A DNA stretch of 64,000 nt from Heligmosomoides polygyrus polygyrus (taxonomy: Eukaryota; Nematoda; Chromadorea; Rhabditida; Heligmosomidae). Every line of letters starts with the position of its first letter. The first letter of the stretch is position 1. Positions 1 through 12,426 of the stretch are shown in pieces. Under the pieces are notes generated by a model. The model did no database searches. It saw nothing but the letters and a program-made list of their open reading frames with translations, and had not been told where the DNA came from. The DNA is taken from NCBI GenBank assembly GCA_947396885.1, contig OX377206.1, positions 87,913,960 to 87,977,959 of the forward strand, in the 5' to 3' direction. The translations under genes were made by a program, and so were the position numbers.

Positions 1-455
1 CTTTTTCACCAATCTAATACTTCTTAGCAACCTGTCTCCCATGAAAACAGAATGAACACGCGATCAGCGTCGCGCAGCGAGGAATGCGGAAAATAACACC
101 GTTCACACGGGGGAAGGAAAAGGCCTCCATGGTTGAGAAGCAGGAGTGCTCTCGCTTGCGCTAAGTCGTCGAAAATTACCCCGACCAGCCTAAAGTGCAT
201 TCCATTCTTATCTACTGCACAAGAGTCGCAATTGCGTGGAAAGAACACAGGACGAGGACAATCTCCAGTTCGTTGTAGGGCTTTCTGTTGTCTTCTTCAA
301 AACCACGAATATGACGATATTAATCTCCCACAGGCTTGGAGAATCCGCTATGCTACGCTGTTAGCCCCTACGAAGCTAACAATAGGTCAGCATTAAAAAA
401 TAGTACTCAGTAATTATAAATAGCATTGTGATTTAATTGCGATATATAAGATGAT

Positions 456-753
456 GTGCGCGTGTAGCGCAGTCTGAGGAGGCGCCGACTGTCGCCTGCA
501 CCCGATACCAGGTTCCTGGTTCACATTTCCCGCCCAGGCCAACCAAGCCTTCCATCCCTCCGGGGTCGGCGAATTGGTACCAGACTTGTCTGGGAAGGAT
601 AAAGTGCCGTATTGTTCATTGGCTGGCCACCGTAAGTCATTGTATGGCCAAATACGCATTCAAGTCGCCTCCATGACATCCTGTAGGAGTAGAATGCGCT
701 GGCGCATCCCAAAAGGGATTGAGTAATGCCGTCCTTTATCCTTTATTTTATCC
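456..753 (+). mobile_element. SINE A copy, full length
   Basis: The family structure, used for all entries called SINE A, is a tRNA-like head (A box TAGCGCAGTC, B box GGTTCGGATTTCC), a body with CCAACCAAGCCTTCCATCC and GGTACCAGACTTGTCTGG, then GAATGCGTGGCGCATCCC, and a CCTTTATCC tail. All parts are present here. No protein is encoded. Confidence 0.85.
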
Positions 754-841
754 ATACACAGGATAAATAAATTAAACAATAAATTCAAATATATCTCAGT
801 AGGAATTTTAATATTCTCAATGAAGACTGAGTGGGTGCGCC

Positions 842-1382
842 ACCTCACTCAGTCTTTATTTCAGAATATTAAAATTAAATTTTTTTTTTGCAAAGGCGAC
901 GCACTGAACAAGCCTGCGAGGTAACCTTTCCGTTTAATTTTCTATCTGGGAGAAGCTATCATGTTGTGCTTGCTGCTCCCTTCTAGCGGTCCCCTCTTCC
1001 AACTAGATATTCCCTTCATTTTTTATCCAGTTTAATTCAATTCAATTTATTTATGTATCCTACGGCGTGCTTATAATCAAAACATGTAAAGGCTAGCATT
1101 CTAACTGTTAGTATATTTTTGTGCCACACGAGGTTCTTAGGTGGACGATTTTATTCAGCGGGGCCTAACGTTTCGACGACCGTCTTCAGAGTTGAGAGCT
1201 AGCATTGTAATTACATTTGATAAAACATAGAAAACCTAATGAAAATCGAACAAAAGGTGAGGAAGATAGAAAAATAAGAGAAAGCTCTTCAATTTGCTAT
1301 TATTTTTGCATAGATTTATGTCATTAGGAAGCATTCTAGACATCATGCTGAATTCGTCTATTTTATGTGGTATATCGGAAGT
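842..1382. other. No feature recognised
   Basis: AT-rich sequence between two SINE A copies, with a short ATTCAATTCAATTTATTTATG stretch shortened here to its theme. I see no gene, RNA or repeat boundary. Confidence 0.5.
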
Positions 1383-1695
1383 AGAGCGCATCTAGCACAG
1401 TCCAGGGAGGTGCCCGCTGTCGCGTGCACCTGATACCAGGTTCCTGGTTCGGATTTCCCGCCCAAGCCAACCAAGCCTTCCATCCATCCGGGGTCGGTAA
1501 ATTGGTAGCCGACTTGGGAAGGATAATCGCCGAGGTATCCATCGGCTGGCCACCGCAAGTCATGTATGGCCAAAAACGCATTCAAATCTTCCATGACACT
1601 CCATGACGCATTCAAATCTTCCATGAAACTTCCATGACATTCCGTAGAAATAGAATGCGTGGCGTGGCGCATCCCAAGAGGGATTGAGTAACGGA
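1383..1695 (+). mobile_element. SINE A copy with internal 30-bp duplication
   Basis: Head, body and GCGCATCCC block are present. The segment beginning ACGCATTCAAATCTTCCATG is duplicated in tandem (1576-1605, 1606-1635). Confidence 0.85.
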
Positions 1696-2800
1696 AGAGA
1701 TAATACTCCCTCCTGAGTTAGAGTCTCCTTGCCGGCAATCAGTCATCTGAATCCAGCTAAAGGAAGATTCTGGAGAATGTACTGCCAGGAGCACAGCATA
1801 ACCAAACGCTTTTTCAACAAAAAACACTTTTTCAGAACAAAGTCTGATACGCTTCACAAATTTGCGTGTCAATCTTGTCCTGGCGTCTCGTTAATCTGCT
1901 TTGTATTGTCCCAGTTCTTACTTCATTCTTCAACACATACTTTATTTAGCATTTTCTAAGAAGGAAAAACTCTGGCACACTTGTGAAGACTACAGGAGTA
2001 CACAGATCTGTCAACGTCTGCAGAGGTCTCTCGCCGACGATTCTCAGTCACTCAACAACCACGCACTTTTCCAAGGGCGAGGGCATGTACGCGCAAACGA
2101 ATGGTAAGTAGATGCAGGTGATCTCGTGACGAGCGGTGAAGTCGGACGGGCGTTCCTCCACCGCGCTCCTCGAACTTGCCCCCTCTCCAGTCAGTGTGAA
2201 GAATGGCAAAAAGCGATGGCCTTCTAGCCACCGCGCTGCCCACGGGGGCTGCTTTGACAGCTGCAAGGCCTTTATTTGCGAGAAGCTGAATGCGACCGAA
2301 CGCGTTGACCCGGACCCGCGGAGACGAGGTCGGTCAGTCCACTGTCTTCTGAACTCGCCATCGCGCATCGCGTTGCGAACCATGCGCGACGAGAAAAACG
2401 AACTGAGAGAAGCGTCTCGTGACGACAGCTATCAAGACCCCCTCCGTCACACAATGGCAGCTATGGCGTTTATTCGCCCCCTATTGTGGGTGGACATTGT
2501 TCGCGGGTGGCCCATGAAAAAGACTGAAAACGCCTTTCTGTTAAAACTGGAGGCCTCAACTTTCAAGACTATAACTAATGCGACCACGAACTACACCCAT
2601 GCTCATTCTTCTGTCATTCTTCAGCGATTGTAGCAAAAAAGTAAAAAGGACAATGAGCATTTCATTTATGTTGCCTTCTAACGAATCAGATGAAAAGAAG
2701 AGTTTGATTCCGCCTTAAACTCCTACAAAGACACCACTGGACGTTGATCTGAAGGAAACGAAGATTTAAAAGAATTTTCAGCTTCTAGCCATGTTATCTT
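1696..2800. other. Unassigned sequence with a GC-rich island
   Basis: Positions about 2030-2530 are clearly GC-richer than the flanks and open in several frames on both strands (a 165-codon plus frame at 2136-2633). None resembles a protein I know, and base composition alone explains the openness. Confidence 0.4.
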
Positions 2801-2809
2801 AAGGAGAAT

Positions 2810-2902
2810 TAGCCATGCTAAGGCGGGGAGTCCGAACAAAGGACCTCGATTCGGGGTGCAGACTACAGCCGACGCTTCTTTCGACTGCGCTACCACGCGC
2901 CC
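2810..2902 (-). mobile_element. SINE A head only
   Basis: Inverted it reads GGGCGCGTGGTAGCGCAGTC and has a B-box-like GTTCGGACTCC; the body is missing beyond it. Confidence 0.65.
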
Positions 2903-3012
2903 ATTGTGAATGCCACCCATTTTTTATTTTTTTATCACCTGGTTCCACTTGGAAAAAAATGTTTTTCTCACGACTCTGCAAGCAACTTAGAAAGTCGGAG
3001 CAGTAGAAGTGA

Positions 3013-3285
3013 TAGGCGCGTGTAGCGCAGTCGGAGGAGGTGCCAGATGACGAGTGCACTCGATACTGGGTCCCTGGCTCGGACCCAGGCCAACCATTCC
3101 TTCCATCCCTCTGGGGTCGGCGGTTCGGTACCAGACTTGTCTGGGAAGGATAAAGTGCTGGGTTCTTCATCGGCTGGCTACCGCAAATCATTGTGTGGCC
3201 AAATACACACTCAGATCGCCTCCAAGAAATTCTGTAGAAGTAGAATGCGTGGCGCATCCCACGATGCGATTGCCTAATGTCGGCG
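3013..3285 (+). mobile_element. SINE A copy
   Basis: It has GCGCGTGTAGCGCAGTCGGA at the head and GAATGCGTGGCGCATCCC near the end; the CCTTTATCC tail is absent and the B-box region is shortened. Confidence 0.8.
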
Positions 3286-4660
3286 CGTTATTGTGTGACC
3301 TAGCCATCGACGACACTGCAGAAGCAGGCAGGAAACAGAAGATGAGATTCCAAGCTCTGCATGCCGTGCCCTGTTTGGGCGAATCATTTCAGATTCATCA
3401 CTGAGCACGCTGATCGGATATTCACCGTGGGTGCTCCTGGAGTCGAATGTCTTCTTCTTCACCACATTTTAATGTATTTACTTGAAAGCTTCCCAATCTT
3501 TTTTTCCTTTCTCTGTCCGCTCAATTTCGGTCTTGAAAGCTCGTCGATATCAGGGCTATGGTGTGCGATCAGCGCTGAACCTTAAGTAAATAATCGAATG
3601 ATATCGATTAGCTGATCGCTTTGGTTTATAATTGTTCTAAAGCTCGCTCGGTGGCATATCTACATGACTGCCATCTCAAACGTCCAAATGAAAGTGAATG
3701 ACGTCAAACGAAATTTCTTGGTTCAGCAGCAGTGTCGTGTCACTTTCTGTGAGCCATTGTCATCGGCGATCATATTTTCTCTCTCCCGGAAATCAATATA
3801 ATCGATTCAATCTTGCACAGCGGCAATGAATTTCGCAAAGGACAAAGTAGCGCCCGAACAGACAGAGTTAGCCTATATACAAAGAAAGTCTATATAGAAA
3901 AAATTTAGCCTACAGAGCAGTATAAAAGGTTGCAATATGAGCGCTAAGCAGTCAACTTCAGCCAAGTCCAGAAGGCTCTTGTATTTTTTCAGGATTTTCT
4001 AAAATAACGAAACGGAATTCGTACACAAAGCGGAGATTATTCTGGATCTAGATAGCTCCTACGATTCTTTTAGACTTGCAACAAAAAGAACTGCGGAGAA
4101 ATCGTACACGAAGCGGATCACTGTAATTGCTTAAAAATCAGCTTCTTTAATCAGCAACTGTGAACACACGGGGAAATTTTCATGACGCTTTCAGTCCGCG
4201 ATGTCTTCTACGCATCCGTCTTCTCTGTCATACCGATTCAATCACGTATTTTGAAGCGATTCCCATCAGTTGCTATCCTGCCACATTAGCTACCAGTTGA
4301 ATTCGCAGCTGTCTTTGCAAATGGAAGCGACTTCTGCGCACAGCGTCTCATCGTGAAGGAGAAGTGCTTCAGAAAAAAACTTTCTTTTTCGTCTCGATTT
4401 TGCTCAAAAAGTGGTGCTAGTCTCCCAATTCACGTGTCCATTGCTTCACAAAAGCTATGTATTCGGACAACATTCGGTGCCAGCAGGGAGTTATATCGCT
4501 GTGCAAGGTTTGAACAAGTTTGAATGCCTTCAGAATTCCGAAAAATTTAGGGCAGCACCAAAGGATGAGTACGCCAAGCCTTGGACACTTCCTTTGACTG
4601 ATCAAGGAGCAAATTCGTCAGTTATGTATCATTGCCACTACTTCTCTATTCATCAGTGTG
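3286..4660. other. No feature recognised
   Basis: Mixed-composition sequence. A TATAAAAG at 3921-3928 is the only promoter-like string, with no coding sequence after it. Confidence 0.4.
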
Positions 4661-4671
4661 TTTATCCATTT

Positions 4672-4965
4672 GGGCGCGGGCAGCGCAGTCGAAGGAGGCG
4701 CCGACTGTCGCGTGCACGCGATAAGAGGTTCCTGGTTCGGATTTCCCGCCCAGGCCAACCAAGCCATCCATCCCTCCAGAGTCGGTGAATTGGTACCAGA
4801 CTTGTCTAGGAAGGGTAAAGCACTGACTTGTTCATCGACTGGCCACCGCAAGGCATTTTGTGGCCAAATACGCATTCAAACCGCCTCCACGACATCTCGT
4901 AGGAGTAGAATGCGTGGCGCATCCCAAAAGGGATTCAGTGACGCCGTCTTTTGTCCTTTATCCTT
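4672..4965 (+). mobile_element. SINE A copy with 11-bp target duplication
   Basis: A full-length copy flanked by TTTATCCATTT at 4661-4671 and 4966-4976. The tail reads TTTTGTCCTTTATCC. Confidence 0.85.
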
Positions 4966-5178
4966 TTTATCCATTTATGTTTTATTTAACTTGTTTATTT
5001 TTAAAGTAGCAGAAGCTTCTTGTTTACGTTTTTGTTTTTGTTTACATAATTTTTTATGTAGCGGCTTGTTATGGTCTTTCATAGCTCGGATATTTGAACC
5101 TTTCAAACAATTCGATTACAAGGCGCTCCTGCCCTAATAGTTGTAAACCGTACGCGTGTAATTAATGCCTTAAAATAA

Positions 5179-5467
5179 GGGATAAAGCATCAAGATCGGC
5201 GTTGACCAATCACTGTTTGGGATGCGCCACGCAGCGTAGTTCTTCGGAATATCGTGGAGGCAATTTGAGTGCGTAGTTGGCCTATACAACGAACTGCGTT
5301 GACCGGGCAATGGACAAACTGGTGTTTTCTACCCGTCCTAAAATAAGTCTTTGCAGACACTGGAGAAGTGGAAGGCTTAGTTTACCTAAGCGGCTCCTGA
5401 ACCAAGGAACTTGATTCGATGCGCACGCGGGAGACCGTACCTCATCCGAATGCGTTATCACACGTCC
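5179..5467 (-). mobile_element. SINE A copy, diverged
   Basis: It starts (tail side) with GGATAAAGCATCAAGATCGG and has GGGATGCGCCACGCA. The head is damaged (TCCTGAACCAAGGAACTTGA). Confidence 0.65.
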
Positions 5468-5579
5468 ATAGCCATCACAAGTGCTAGGATTAATAAGAAA
5501 TTCTCACAGTTGTCGACAATTGCTGTGCTGTACAATGAGCTTACTACAAATTCTACAGAAATTATAAGATATGATGGAT

Positions 5580-5865
5580 GGGCACGTGATAGCGCAGTCA
5601 AAGGAGGCGCCGGCTGTCGCATGCTCCCGATTACAGGTTCCTGGTTCGGATTTTCCGCCCAGTCAACCAAACTTCCATACCGTAGGGGTCAGTGAGTTGG
5701 TATCGAACACGTTTGAGAAGCATAAAACGCTGCCTGACCCGTCCAATGGCTGACCACCGCAAGTGATTGTGTCAGTCAAATATGCGTTCTATCGGCTTCC
5801 GCGATACCTGATAGAAGTTGAATGCCTGGCGCATTCCAATCGGAGACTTACCAGTGTCGCCATTC
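5580..5865 (+). mobile_element. SINE A copy
   Basis: The head reads GGCACGTGATAGCGCAGTCA, followed by TTCCTGGTTCGGATTTTCCG; the body is diverged and ends at GGCGCATTCCAATC. Confidence 0.8.
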
Positions 5866-6505
5866 ACCCATAGCATAGGTGCCCTCCCGTGTCATCGTTC
5901 ATTCAACCCCATTACCATCGCGAGGCCAGCGTCCAGTTCTCGCGATGAGGAACAGCCCCGAAAGTGACAGTAGCCGCCCGTCGTCACGTGCGTGCATGAG
6001 AGCGAGATCTGGGACGGTGCTTCTGCCCAGCAGGTGATGTTTTGGGTGGTGGCCCATGTCAAGGGGGCACTCATCCCACACACCCACGCATAGCGACTAT
6101 TATAGGAAATGGGGCGCTGAGGCGTCGTCGTCGGTCGGGCGGCAACACGCCGCCGCCTACACGCCTACATACCTCATGCGGTGTCGTCCGTCGGCCGCTG
6201 GACTAGAAGAGCACACCGGACTGGGAGGTTGGTGGTTTCCGGCGACTGATCACGATCATGAGACCGCCGTGATTTTAATGAGGCTAGAAGAACGTCGTCC
6301 GCACACCACACACTCGGCTGCCGCACTCCAATGGCGGGCCGACTGCACGGCCACAGAAAAAGGAGGTGAAAACGTCGGACGTCTGATCCGATGAATGGGC
6401 CTACAGGGCGAGGATTATGTGACGCTAGGTTTTCGGCCCAGCAGTAGATCTTGACCTTCTGCGTCTATAGCCTTATCCAGTTTTATAAAGTTTTCCTCTA
6501 GTAGA
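5866..6505. other. GC-rich unassigned stretch
   Basis: A GC-rich block (about 5930-6400) with no recognisable protein on either strand; it precedes a (TTTA)n tract. Confidence 0.4.
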
Positions 6506-6509
6506 CTAG

Positions 6510-6544
<35 letters not shown>

Positions 6545-6546
6545 TT
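6510..6546. repeat. (TTTA)n tract
   Basis: About nine TTTA units. The same motif forms the tail of the LINE at 58670, so this may be the end of a lost minus-strand LINE copy, but the sequence next to it does not match. Confidence 0.6.
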
Positions 6547-6884
6547 GCCAAATCAAACAACGCACAATAAGAGGAAAAATCTGCAGAAAAAAGACTAATT
6601 AAGTTGGCTACTGAAAGATAACATCAAATAAAAGAAAAGGAAAAATATGAAGAACGAAAAGGCAAGAAAGAATAGCTGGATTCGTTGATAATTGATGAAG
6701 ATGGAGGAAAACTGAAAGCTTTACTGATGTGCATGTAAATGTGGAGGGTTTTTGCAATTTCTATTGCTAAAAAAGCAAGGCAGAAAAAACATCCTACAAG
6801 AATTTGAAAAACCCAGTGACACACCGGCATATTTAAATATTGCTTGACACATCTGCTGAAGCCTGGAGCGGGCTGTATAGAAAC

Positions 6885-7070
6885 TATATGTCCTGAAAGA
6901 ACGTTTTGTTGTGATAAAACCTGCTGCAGGCGGGACTCGAACCCGCACCTTCCGCTTTCCGGGCAGCGTGCTACGCCTTACACCACCGGCGCTGTTTGAC
7001 CGCACATGATGTCCGCGATATCCTTGAGGTGTGTCAGCATTCACCCATGATATTGGGATATTTAAATAAT
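6885..7070 (-). mobile_element. SINE B copy (tRNA-derived)
   Basis: The minus strand holds a tRNA-like body at about 6920-6992 with an A-box-like TGGTGTAAGGCG and a perfect T-arm GCGGG-TTCGAGT-CCCGC. The 3' acceptor half (CTGCAGC) no longer pairs, so this is not a working tRNA gene. The 5' side shares GATATCC and TGATATTGGGATA with the copy at 46545. Confidence 0.65.
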
Positions 7071-7114
7071 CGGAAAATTGAAAAAATTAAAACAGTTAAA
7101 AACAAATAAAGGCT

Positions 7115-7370
7115 GAAGGATAAAGATCGGCGTTAGCCAGTCACTTGGTGGTATGCGGCACGCATTCTGCTTCTACAGCATACTGTGAACACAAGTTGAT
7201 AGCGTATTCCTATACAATGACTTGCGACCGATAGACATTTAGGTGTTTTATCCTTTACAGACATGCCCAGTTGCAAGCCAACGACCCCGGGTTAAGCTGT
7301 GCTCCAGGTCCGAATCAATAATACGGCATGCGACAACCGGCGCCTCCTCGGACTGCGCTACCATGCGTCC
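7115..7370 (-). mobile_element. SINE A copy, diverged
   Basis: The tail-side GAAGGATAAAGATCGGCG and head-side GCGCCTCCTCGGACTGCGCT are clear; the B-box region is damaged. Confidence 0.7.
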
Positions 7371-7650
7371 AAAGGAAATAAGTGAAAAAGAAGATGGTGT
7401 TCATTCCTAAGCCGAATGTTATCGTAATGTTGGCGGTTCACATAGCTGCTTTGCATAAGGCTCCCTTCATCGATGTAGTCGTAGTCAGGCAGTTGTGAAA
7501 AATTCTATTTCATTTTTAAATTCCTATTCGAAAAGATTTTATCTTATCATTGTTTCTAGAGGACTGGAGTAAAATATTACAAAAAGAGGTTACTGTGAAC
7601 ATGTCGATGAACATTTTTATCACTTTCCGCAAATTTTTCTTGTTTTGGTA

Positions 7651-7927
7651 AAGGATGTCGCTAGTCGGTTTCTTTGTAGGATGCGCCGCGCATTCTACTT
7701 CTACGGTTTGTCGTGGAGGCAGCCTGAGTGCGTATCTGGCCTATGCGATGAATTGCAGTGGTAGAGAGCCTATGGAAAAGTCACTTTTTTCCTTTTCAGA
7801 CGTGTTTGGTATCATTTTCCCTCGAGATATGGAAGATTTGATCGGCCCGGACGGAAAATCCAAACCAAGAACATGGAGTAAGAGATGCACGCGACCACAT
7901 CAACACCTCTCCCGACTACATGGCAGC
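7651..7927 (-). mobile_element. SINE A copy, diverged
   Basis: GGATGCGCCGCGCATTCTAC and TTTGATCGGCCCGGACGGAA mark the body; the head ends near ACTACATGGCAGCC. Confidence 0.7.
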
Positions 7928-8290
7928 CTTCCGTGTGCACATTAGTGTTTTATCCTTAAAATATGGTATTAATTCGTCAATTCCCTTTGAATGCCAGACA
8001 CTGCCGGCTTGGGATGGAGACGTTTCTCCAGAATCAAGATAGGACGGCGTTTATCGATCCTTGTATGGGATAAGCTGGGCATTTCACCTAAACAGAACAT
8101 CATGAAATGCGTATTCGGCTTAAGCAGTAACTCGCAAGACAGGCGATGTTTGGCGCTTCCGAGGCCCTACAAATATGGATATTGGTCGAAGAAGCCCCCA
8201 AAAGTCCCCAAATGTCGTGTAGTTTTCATTTTTATAGATATTATGTTTGAAGTTCAGTTGTAGGCTTTTAGACTCTCAGTACATCAGTGA

Positions 8291-8592
8291 GGAACGCGTG
8301 ATAGCGCAGCCTGGAGGAGGCGTCGGCTGTCGCATGAGCACGAAAACAGGTTCTTGGTTCGGATTTGTCGCCTTGACCAACCATGCCTTCTGCCCCCTCC
8401 TCCTCCCAGATATAGCTGAATTGGTGCTAGAATTGTCTGGAAAGAATAAAACACTGACTTTTCCAACTGCTGGCCACTGCAGGTTATTGGTTAGGCCAAA
8501 TGCGTATTCAAATCACCACCGATAGAAGTAGACCGCGCTGGCGCCTCCTAGAAATGGATTGGTTAACTTCGTCCGTTGCCTTTCATCCTTAT
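8291..8592 (+). mobile_element. SINE A copy
   Basis: The head reads GGAACGCGTGATAGCGCAGC, with B box TTCTTGGTTCGGATTTG; it ends TTTCATCCTT. Confidence 0.75.
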
Positions 8593-8748
8593 TCGACTAG
8601 TGGAGGCTCCCACATTCATTTAGCAGGCTCCCACTACGTTTATGCTTCTACTGCTTCGATGGAGACTCTCTCTAGTTCTCTGTCTGCTAACGCATCTAAG
8701 AGTAATTTTTCCTTAGAGAGCTCACGTCATCTTGGTACATCAGATATC

Positions 8749-8803
8749 TGTCAGTCAGTCAGTCAGTCAGTCAGTCAGTCGGTCAGTCAGTCGGTCGGTC
8801 AGC
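8749..8803. repeat. (TCAG)n microsatellite
   Basis: A run of TCAG units with a few TCGG variants, followed by non-repetitive sequence. Confidence 0.9.
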
Positions 8804-11224
8804 TTACCACGCTGTGCTTTAGCAGTCTACCCCATGTAGCACCCACTGGCCTCAGAACAAAGGTCTGCTGCCTCATAACACTTATGTTAGAAACGATCAC
8901 TCTACTGCAGCGTAAGAACTGGCCCCTCTTCATATCTGACACACGACCACCAACCACCACCTCCACGTCATGCATGGACTCTACCCTCACAAACAGGCGC
9001 CACGGGCGCCATCTTACCTCCGACGTCTTCAACTTGAACGTTTGTCACTTCACTCACTGTCTACTGCTACACCGTCTACACAGTGTCTGCCACTTTCATT
9101 CGTCGAAAAAGAAGCAGCTTTTCATGCGCATCTAAGCATGAGATAAGGCTCTACATGAACATAACGTTGCCCTTTTTCGGGCGGTTGCTGTGCACGTTCT
9201 TCACTTCTGCCGTTGCAGACCAGCTTGTCAAGACCGTTTGGATCGTTCCCAGTGGAGGGGGCGAGAGGGCAGTTCACTCCGATTTTTAGAATTTAGGACA
9301 ACCGCGGCAAAAATGAAAACAGACTTCTACAAAGACTATACCGTAAACCGACAGCTGGGAGAAAACCGTTCTTTAACGTTTACTGGAAAGGTCGGGGAGA
9401 ACTTGGCACATTGTCAACATTTGTTTCGCTTTTCTAGCGATGCCAACCCCCCCCCCCTCTCCGACTAGGATAGATCCAACGTTTCGTCATCTTTCTGGTA
9501 GCTTCTGGTAGTTTCTGGTACCTTTAGCTGCTTCAGAATTGTCGAACATCAGTAGAATATTACTGCTCCATCAGAGCACTTCAAAGCTGCATGTCGTGCC
9601 TGAAGACATCTAAAACGACAGATTCCAGATTGCTAACATAGCAGTGCCTTCGATGACTACTTTGCTGCTGTAGCTGGCATATAGTAGTTAAATAGGTGAT
9701 ATAATTTTGCGATAAATCTTTTTGGATGTATCATCTTAGATGCTAGCTTTGACCCCCAGCTCCTAGGAACCGTCTACGCTATTCTTTGTTCCTCTCATCA
9801 AATAGTTTCATCATCAGCTGTTTCTTCCTCTATGATTCTTGAGCGCAATTTTCTGAGTGCATGAAATAATAAATAAATAAATAAATAAATCGAGTGACCA
9901 TCACAAGTACAGCCGCGCCCTCGAAGTGATCATCAGGGGCTACTCATCCATTAAACAACGTTTTTGAGTTTAAGATTTCATAGACGCTAGCCATAGCTTG
10001 GCAGATTTCCTAAAATCAATCCGAAAAGTATGTACTGTAAGTAGTAGAGTTTTAGCGAAACTACTCTAGTGAGGGGAGGGGAAGCCATGATATTTTGCCT
10101 CTTCTTTCGCTTATACGATTTTGTCCCAGAGCCTCAGCACTTTGATATTAGTGCTCCTATGCATACTCAGACGATGTAGCGTTGCGGAGTGACATGGGGT
10201 GTGACTTGACCAGTGCGAATGTCAACTCAGGGTCCTCCTCGCGACTAGGAGAACTTCGGTTTAGCTTCTTCATTAATAACACTATCATCACTACAAACAA
10301 AGACTGCGTGATAAAAAGCCATCAACAATATTCGAAAATTCCTGAAGAAATAAGTTTAAAAATCAGTGTTTGGGGTTTCACGTTAATCATAAGGGTAATC
10401 AGACCCTCTGCATCTAACTTTGTATGGTTGAATTTTTGATCGCCAAAATTGTTGGATTTGATGTTGGATTCCTGTTAGTCTTTGCACACAGACATTAGTT
10501 ATCTACGATTGTGAGCAACGCTTTGAAATCAGCCGTACAAAGCCGATTAGTTTAAATTCTAATATGAAAGCAATAGTCCAGAAGGTCGCTGAGGAAGTGA
10601 CCCGAAGGGAGAGCTTCATTCATCCACGCCTTTCTCCATCCGAGTGTGACTTAGCAGTCGCTCGACTGTCTCATATGTAAGGTCAGTCGGGTTGCCTTAC
10701 TCTCCCTTTCGTCTCATTCTATCACTTGCTCCTGGAGCTTCTGTAACTTGAAATGATCCTTGGGCAGGTAATTTTCCCAACTGCTTTTGTCTTCTCCAGG
10801 CTCTGAAGAAGGCGGTTACGCCGAAATGTAAGCCGAATGAAGAAATATACCAATCTTGGCTTATCAGCTTCATACGAGATCCTACAGCACAAAGAAACAA
10901 CATGCCAAGATTCAACGACAGTCGAACATGAAAGCAATAGTTTTTTACGGCCCTCTATAAAAAAGGAAGTAAATTAGTTTTCTTTTTGAGGAAGTCGCAG
11001 AAAACTATGGGGTTCCTATTAAACTTTTACTTATTTGTTTATTCTGTCCATATAGGACAAATTTGTTTAAAGGTTTTAGCTGTGCTAAGACGCTGTATGT
11101 AGGTGTACCATTCTTTCTTACAGCCGCCCAAAATTCATTTGCTGTTATTTACTTGGTTTTGCCATGTTCACATTCTATTCTTGATGTTGGAAAGGCAAGT
11201 GAAAATATTGCCTTAAGATATTAT
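8804..11224. other. No gene recognised
   Basis: It holds a partial MITE near 9360-9475 and an (AAAT)n tract at about 9865-9890. Otherwise I see no coding or RNA signal. Confidence 0.4.
9360..9475. mobile_element. Partial MITE of the CCGACTAGGATAGA family
   Basis: It ends CTCTCCGACTAGGATAGATC after a C-run, and shares the ACATTTGTTTCGCTTTTCTAGC interior theme (shortened) with 37371. No left end was found. Confidence 0.4.
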
Positions 11225-11225
11225 A

Positions 11226-11944
11226 CAGGGTGCGACAGGAGTTCTTGGACACATGTAATTGACCGCCCAAACGGCTGTTTCAAAGCAAATCAGATGGTAT
11301 TCATAATATTTATTATTATTGACGAGGCACATATAAAGAAGCGGTTGAATTTTGAAACGGCCTCCTTTAGCGCGAATACACGCCTTCAATCCCTCGGGGA
11401 ACGCATCCAAGGGTCTTCAATAATCTCTCCCCAGGCTTTCTTCAGGGCTCTTTGAAGTGAAGCATGTTCGTGTGGAATGTTGCATAGGCCTTACTCTTCA
11501 ATATGGACCAGATTGTGTAGTCCATCGGATTGAGGTCCGCTCTGAGCGGGAGCCACTCTTCGGCTGAGATGAAATCCGGAAAGTTGTTCAGCGCAAAACT
11601 TCTGTACCTCTTTAGCCTTATGAGCGAGCGCAGAATCTTGATGATAAATCCAGTCGCTTTTTCTTTAAAGCACAGATTCCCAAGAAAGAATGTCCTTCTT
11701 CAGGATGTCCTCTAGACAGTTTTATAGTTAGCTTTTTTTCTCCGAGATGCAGTTTCTCCATTACAGTGCGCAAAACATTTGCATCAGCCATCTTGAACAA
11801 AAGAACATTCAGGCACGAAAAATTGATATATGAGAGGGTAAGAGAAGGGCAACAACACCACATAAAAGATGGGTTCAGCAAAGTGCATCAGCCCATAAAA
11901 CGAGCCTGAAACAAAAGAGTCCAAGAACTTTTGACGCACCCTGG
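11226..11944 (-). mobile_element. Mariner element, internally deleted
   Basis: Ends are inverted repeats: CAGGGTGCGACAGGAG at the left and, inverted, CCAGGGTGCGTCAAAAG at the right, followed on both sides by TTCTTGGAC; TA dinucleotides flank it. The minus strand encodes mariner transposase C-terminal sequence: a DLNPMDYTIWSILKSK stretch (third catalytic Asp region), then WGEIIEDPW and GLKACIRAKGG in shifted frames. At about 720 bp it is well short of the usual 1.3 kb and has frameshifts, so it is dead. Confidence 0.85.
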
Positions 11945-12426
11945 TACAATGCGCAAGTAGCGAAGGTGGAGAACTAGCTTACCTGCAGTACAAACATCTC
12001 TTCTCTCTTTCTTTATCTTATTTAGCTTTCTTCTTGTAATTTTGTTTGTACTTTTTTTCTAGAATGACAGTGTTCATATGAATTCCTGTAATTGTTCTGC
12101 AAGAGATTCGTCAGTTTTATTGAACGGCAGCCTCCGAATAACCATTTTCACCTATCACAATCTATGTATATCCGCACTATTGAGCGACTGTTTTTCAGAA
12201 TCTGAGCGATTCAGAACGCAGAAGATTTTTTCCTCGTTGTCCTTTAGAATAAGCTGTGAAACTATTTTGTCGCTGAAGAGGTGTAGGAGTTCATTGAGAG
12301 ATAAAACCACTTTAGTAGCGCTCACTTTTTTCAGACATCGTGCATTTCAGAACTTCAACGATAGCTCAGATATCATCAGATGTCTATAAATTTTAAGTGA
12401 TGGCTAGTTATAACCTGGAATGTCTA

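Noticed and set aside
2136..2633. 165-codon plus-strand open frame
   Set aside because: It lies in a GC-rich island where opposite-strand frames are equally open; no recognisable domain.
3921..3928. TATAAAAG as a promoter
   Set aside because: No gene follows and such strings are expected by chance in this composition.
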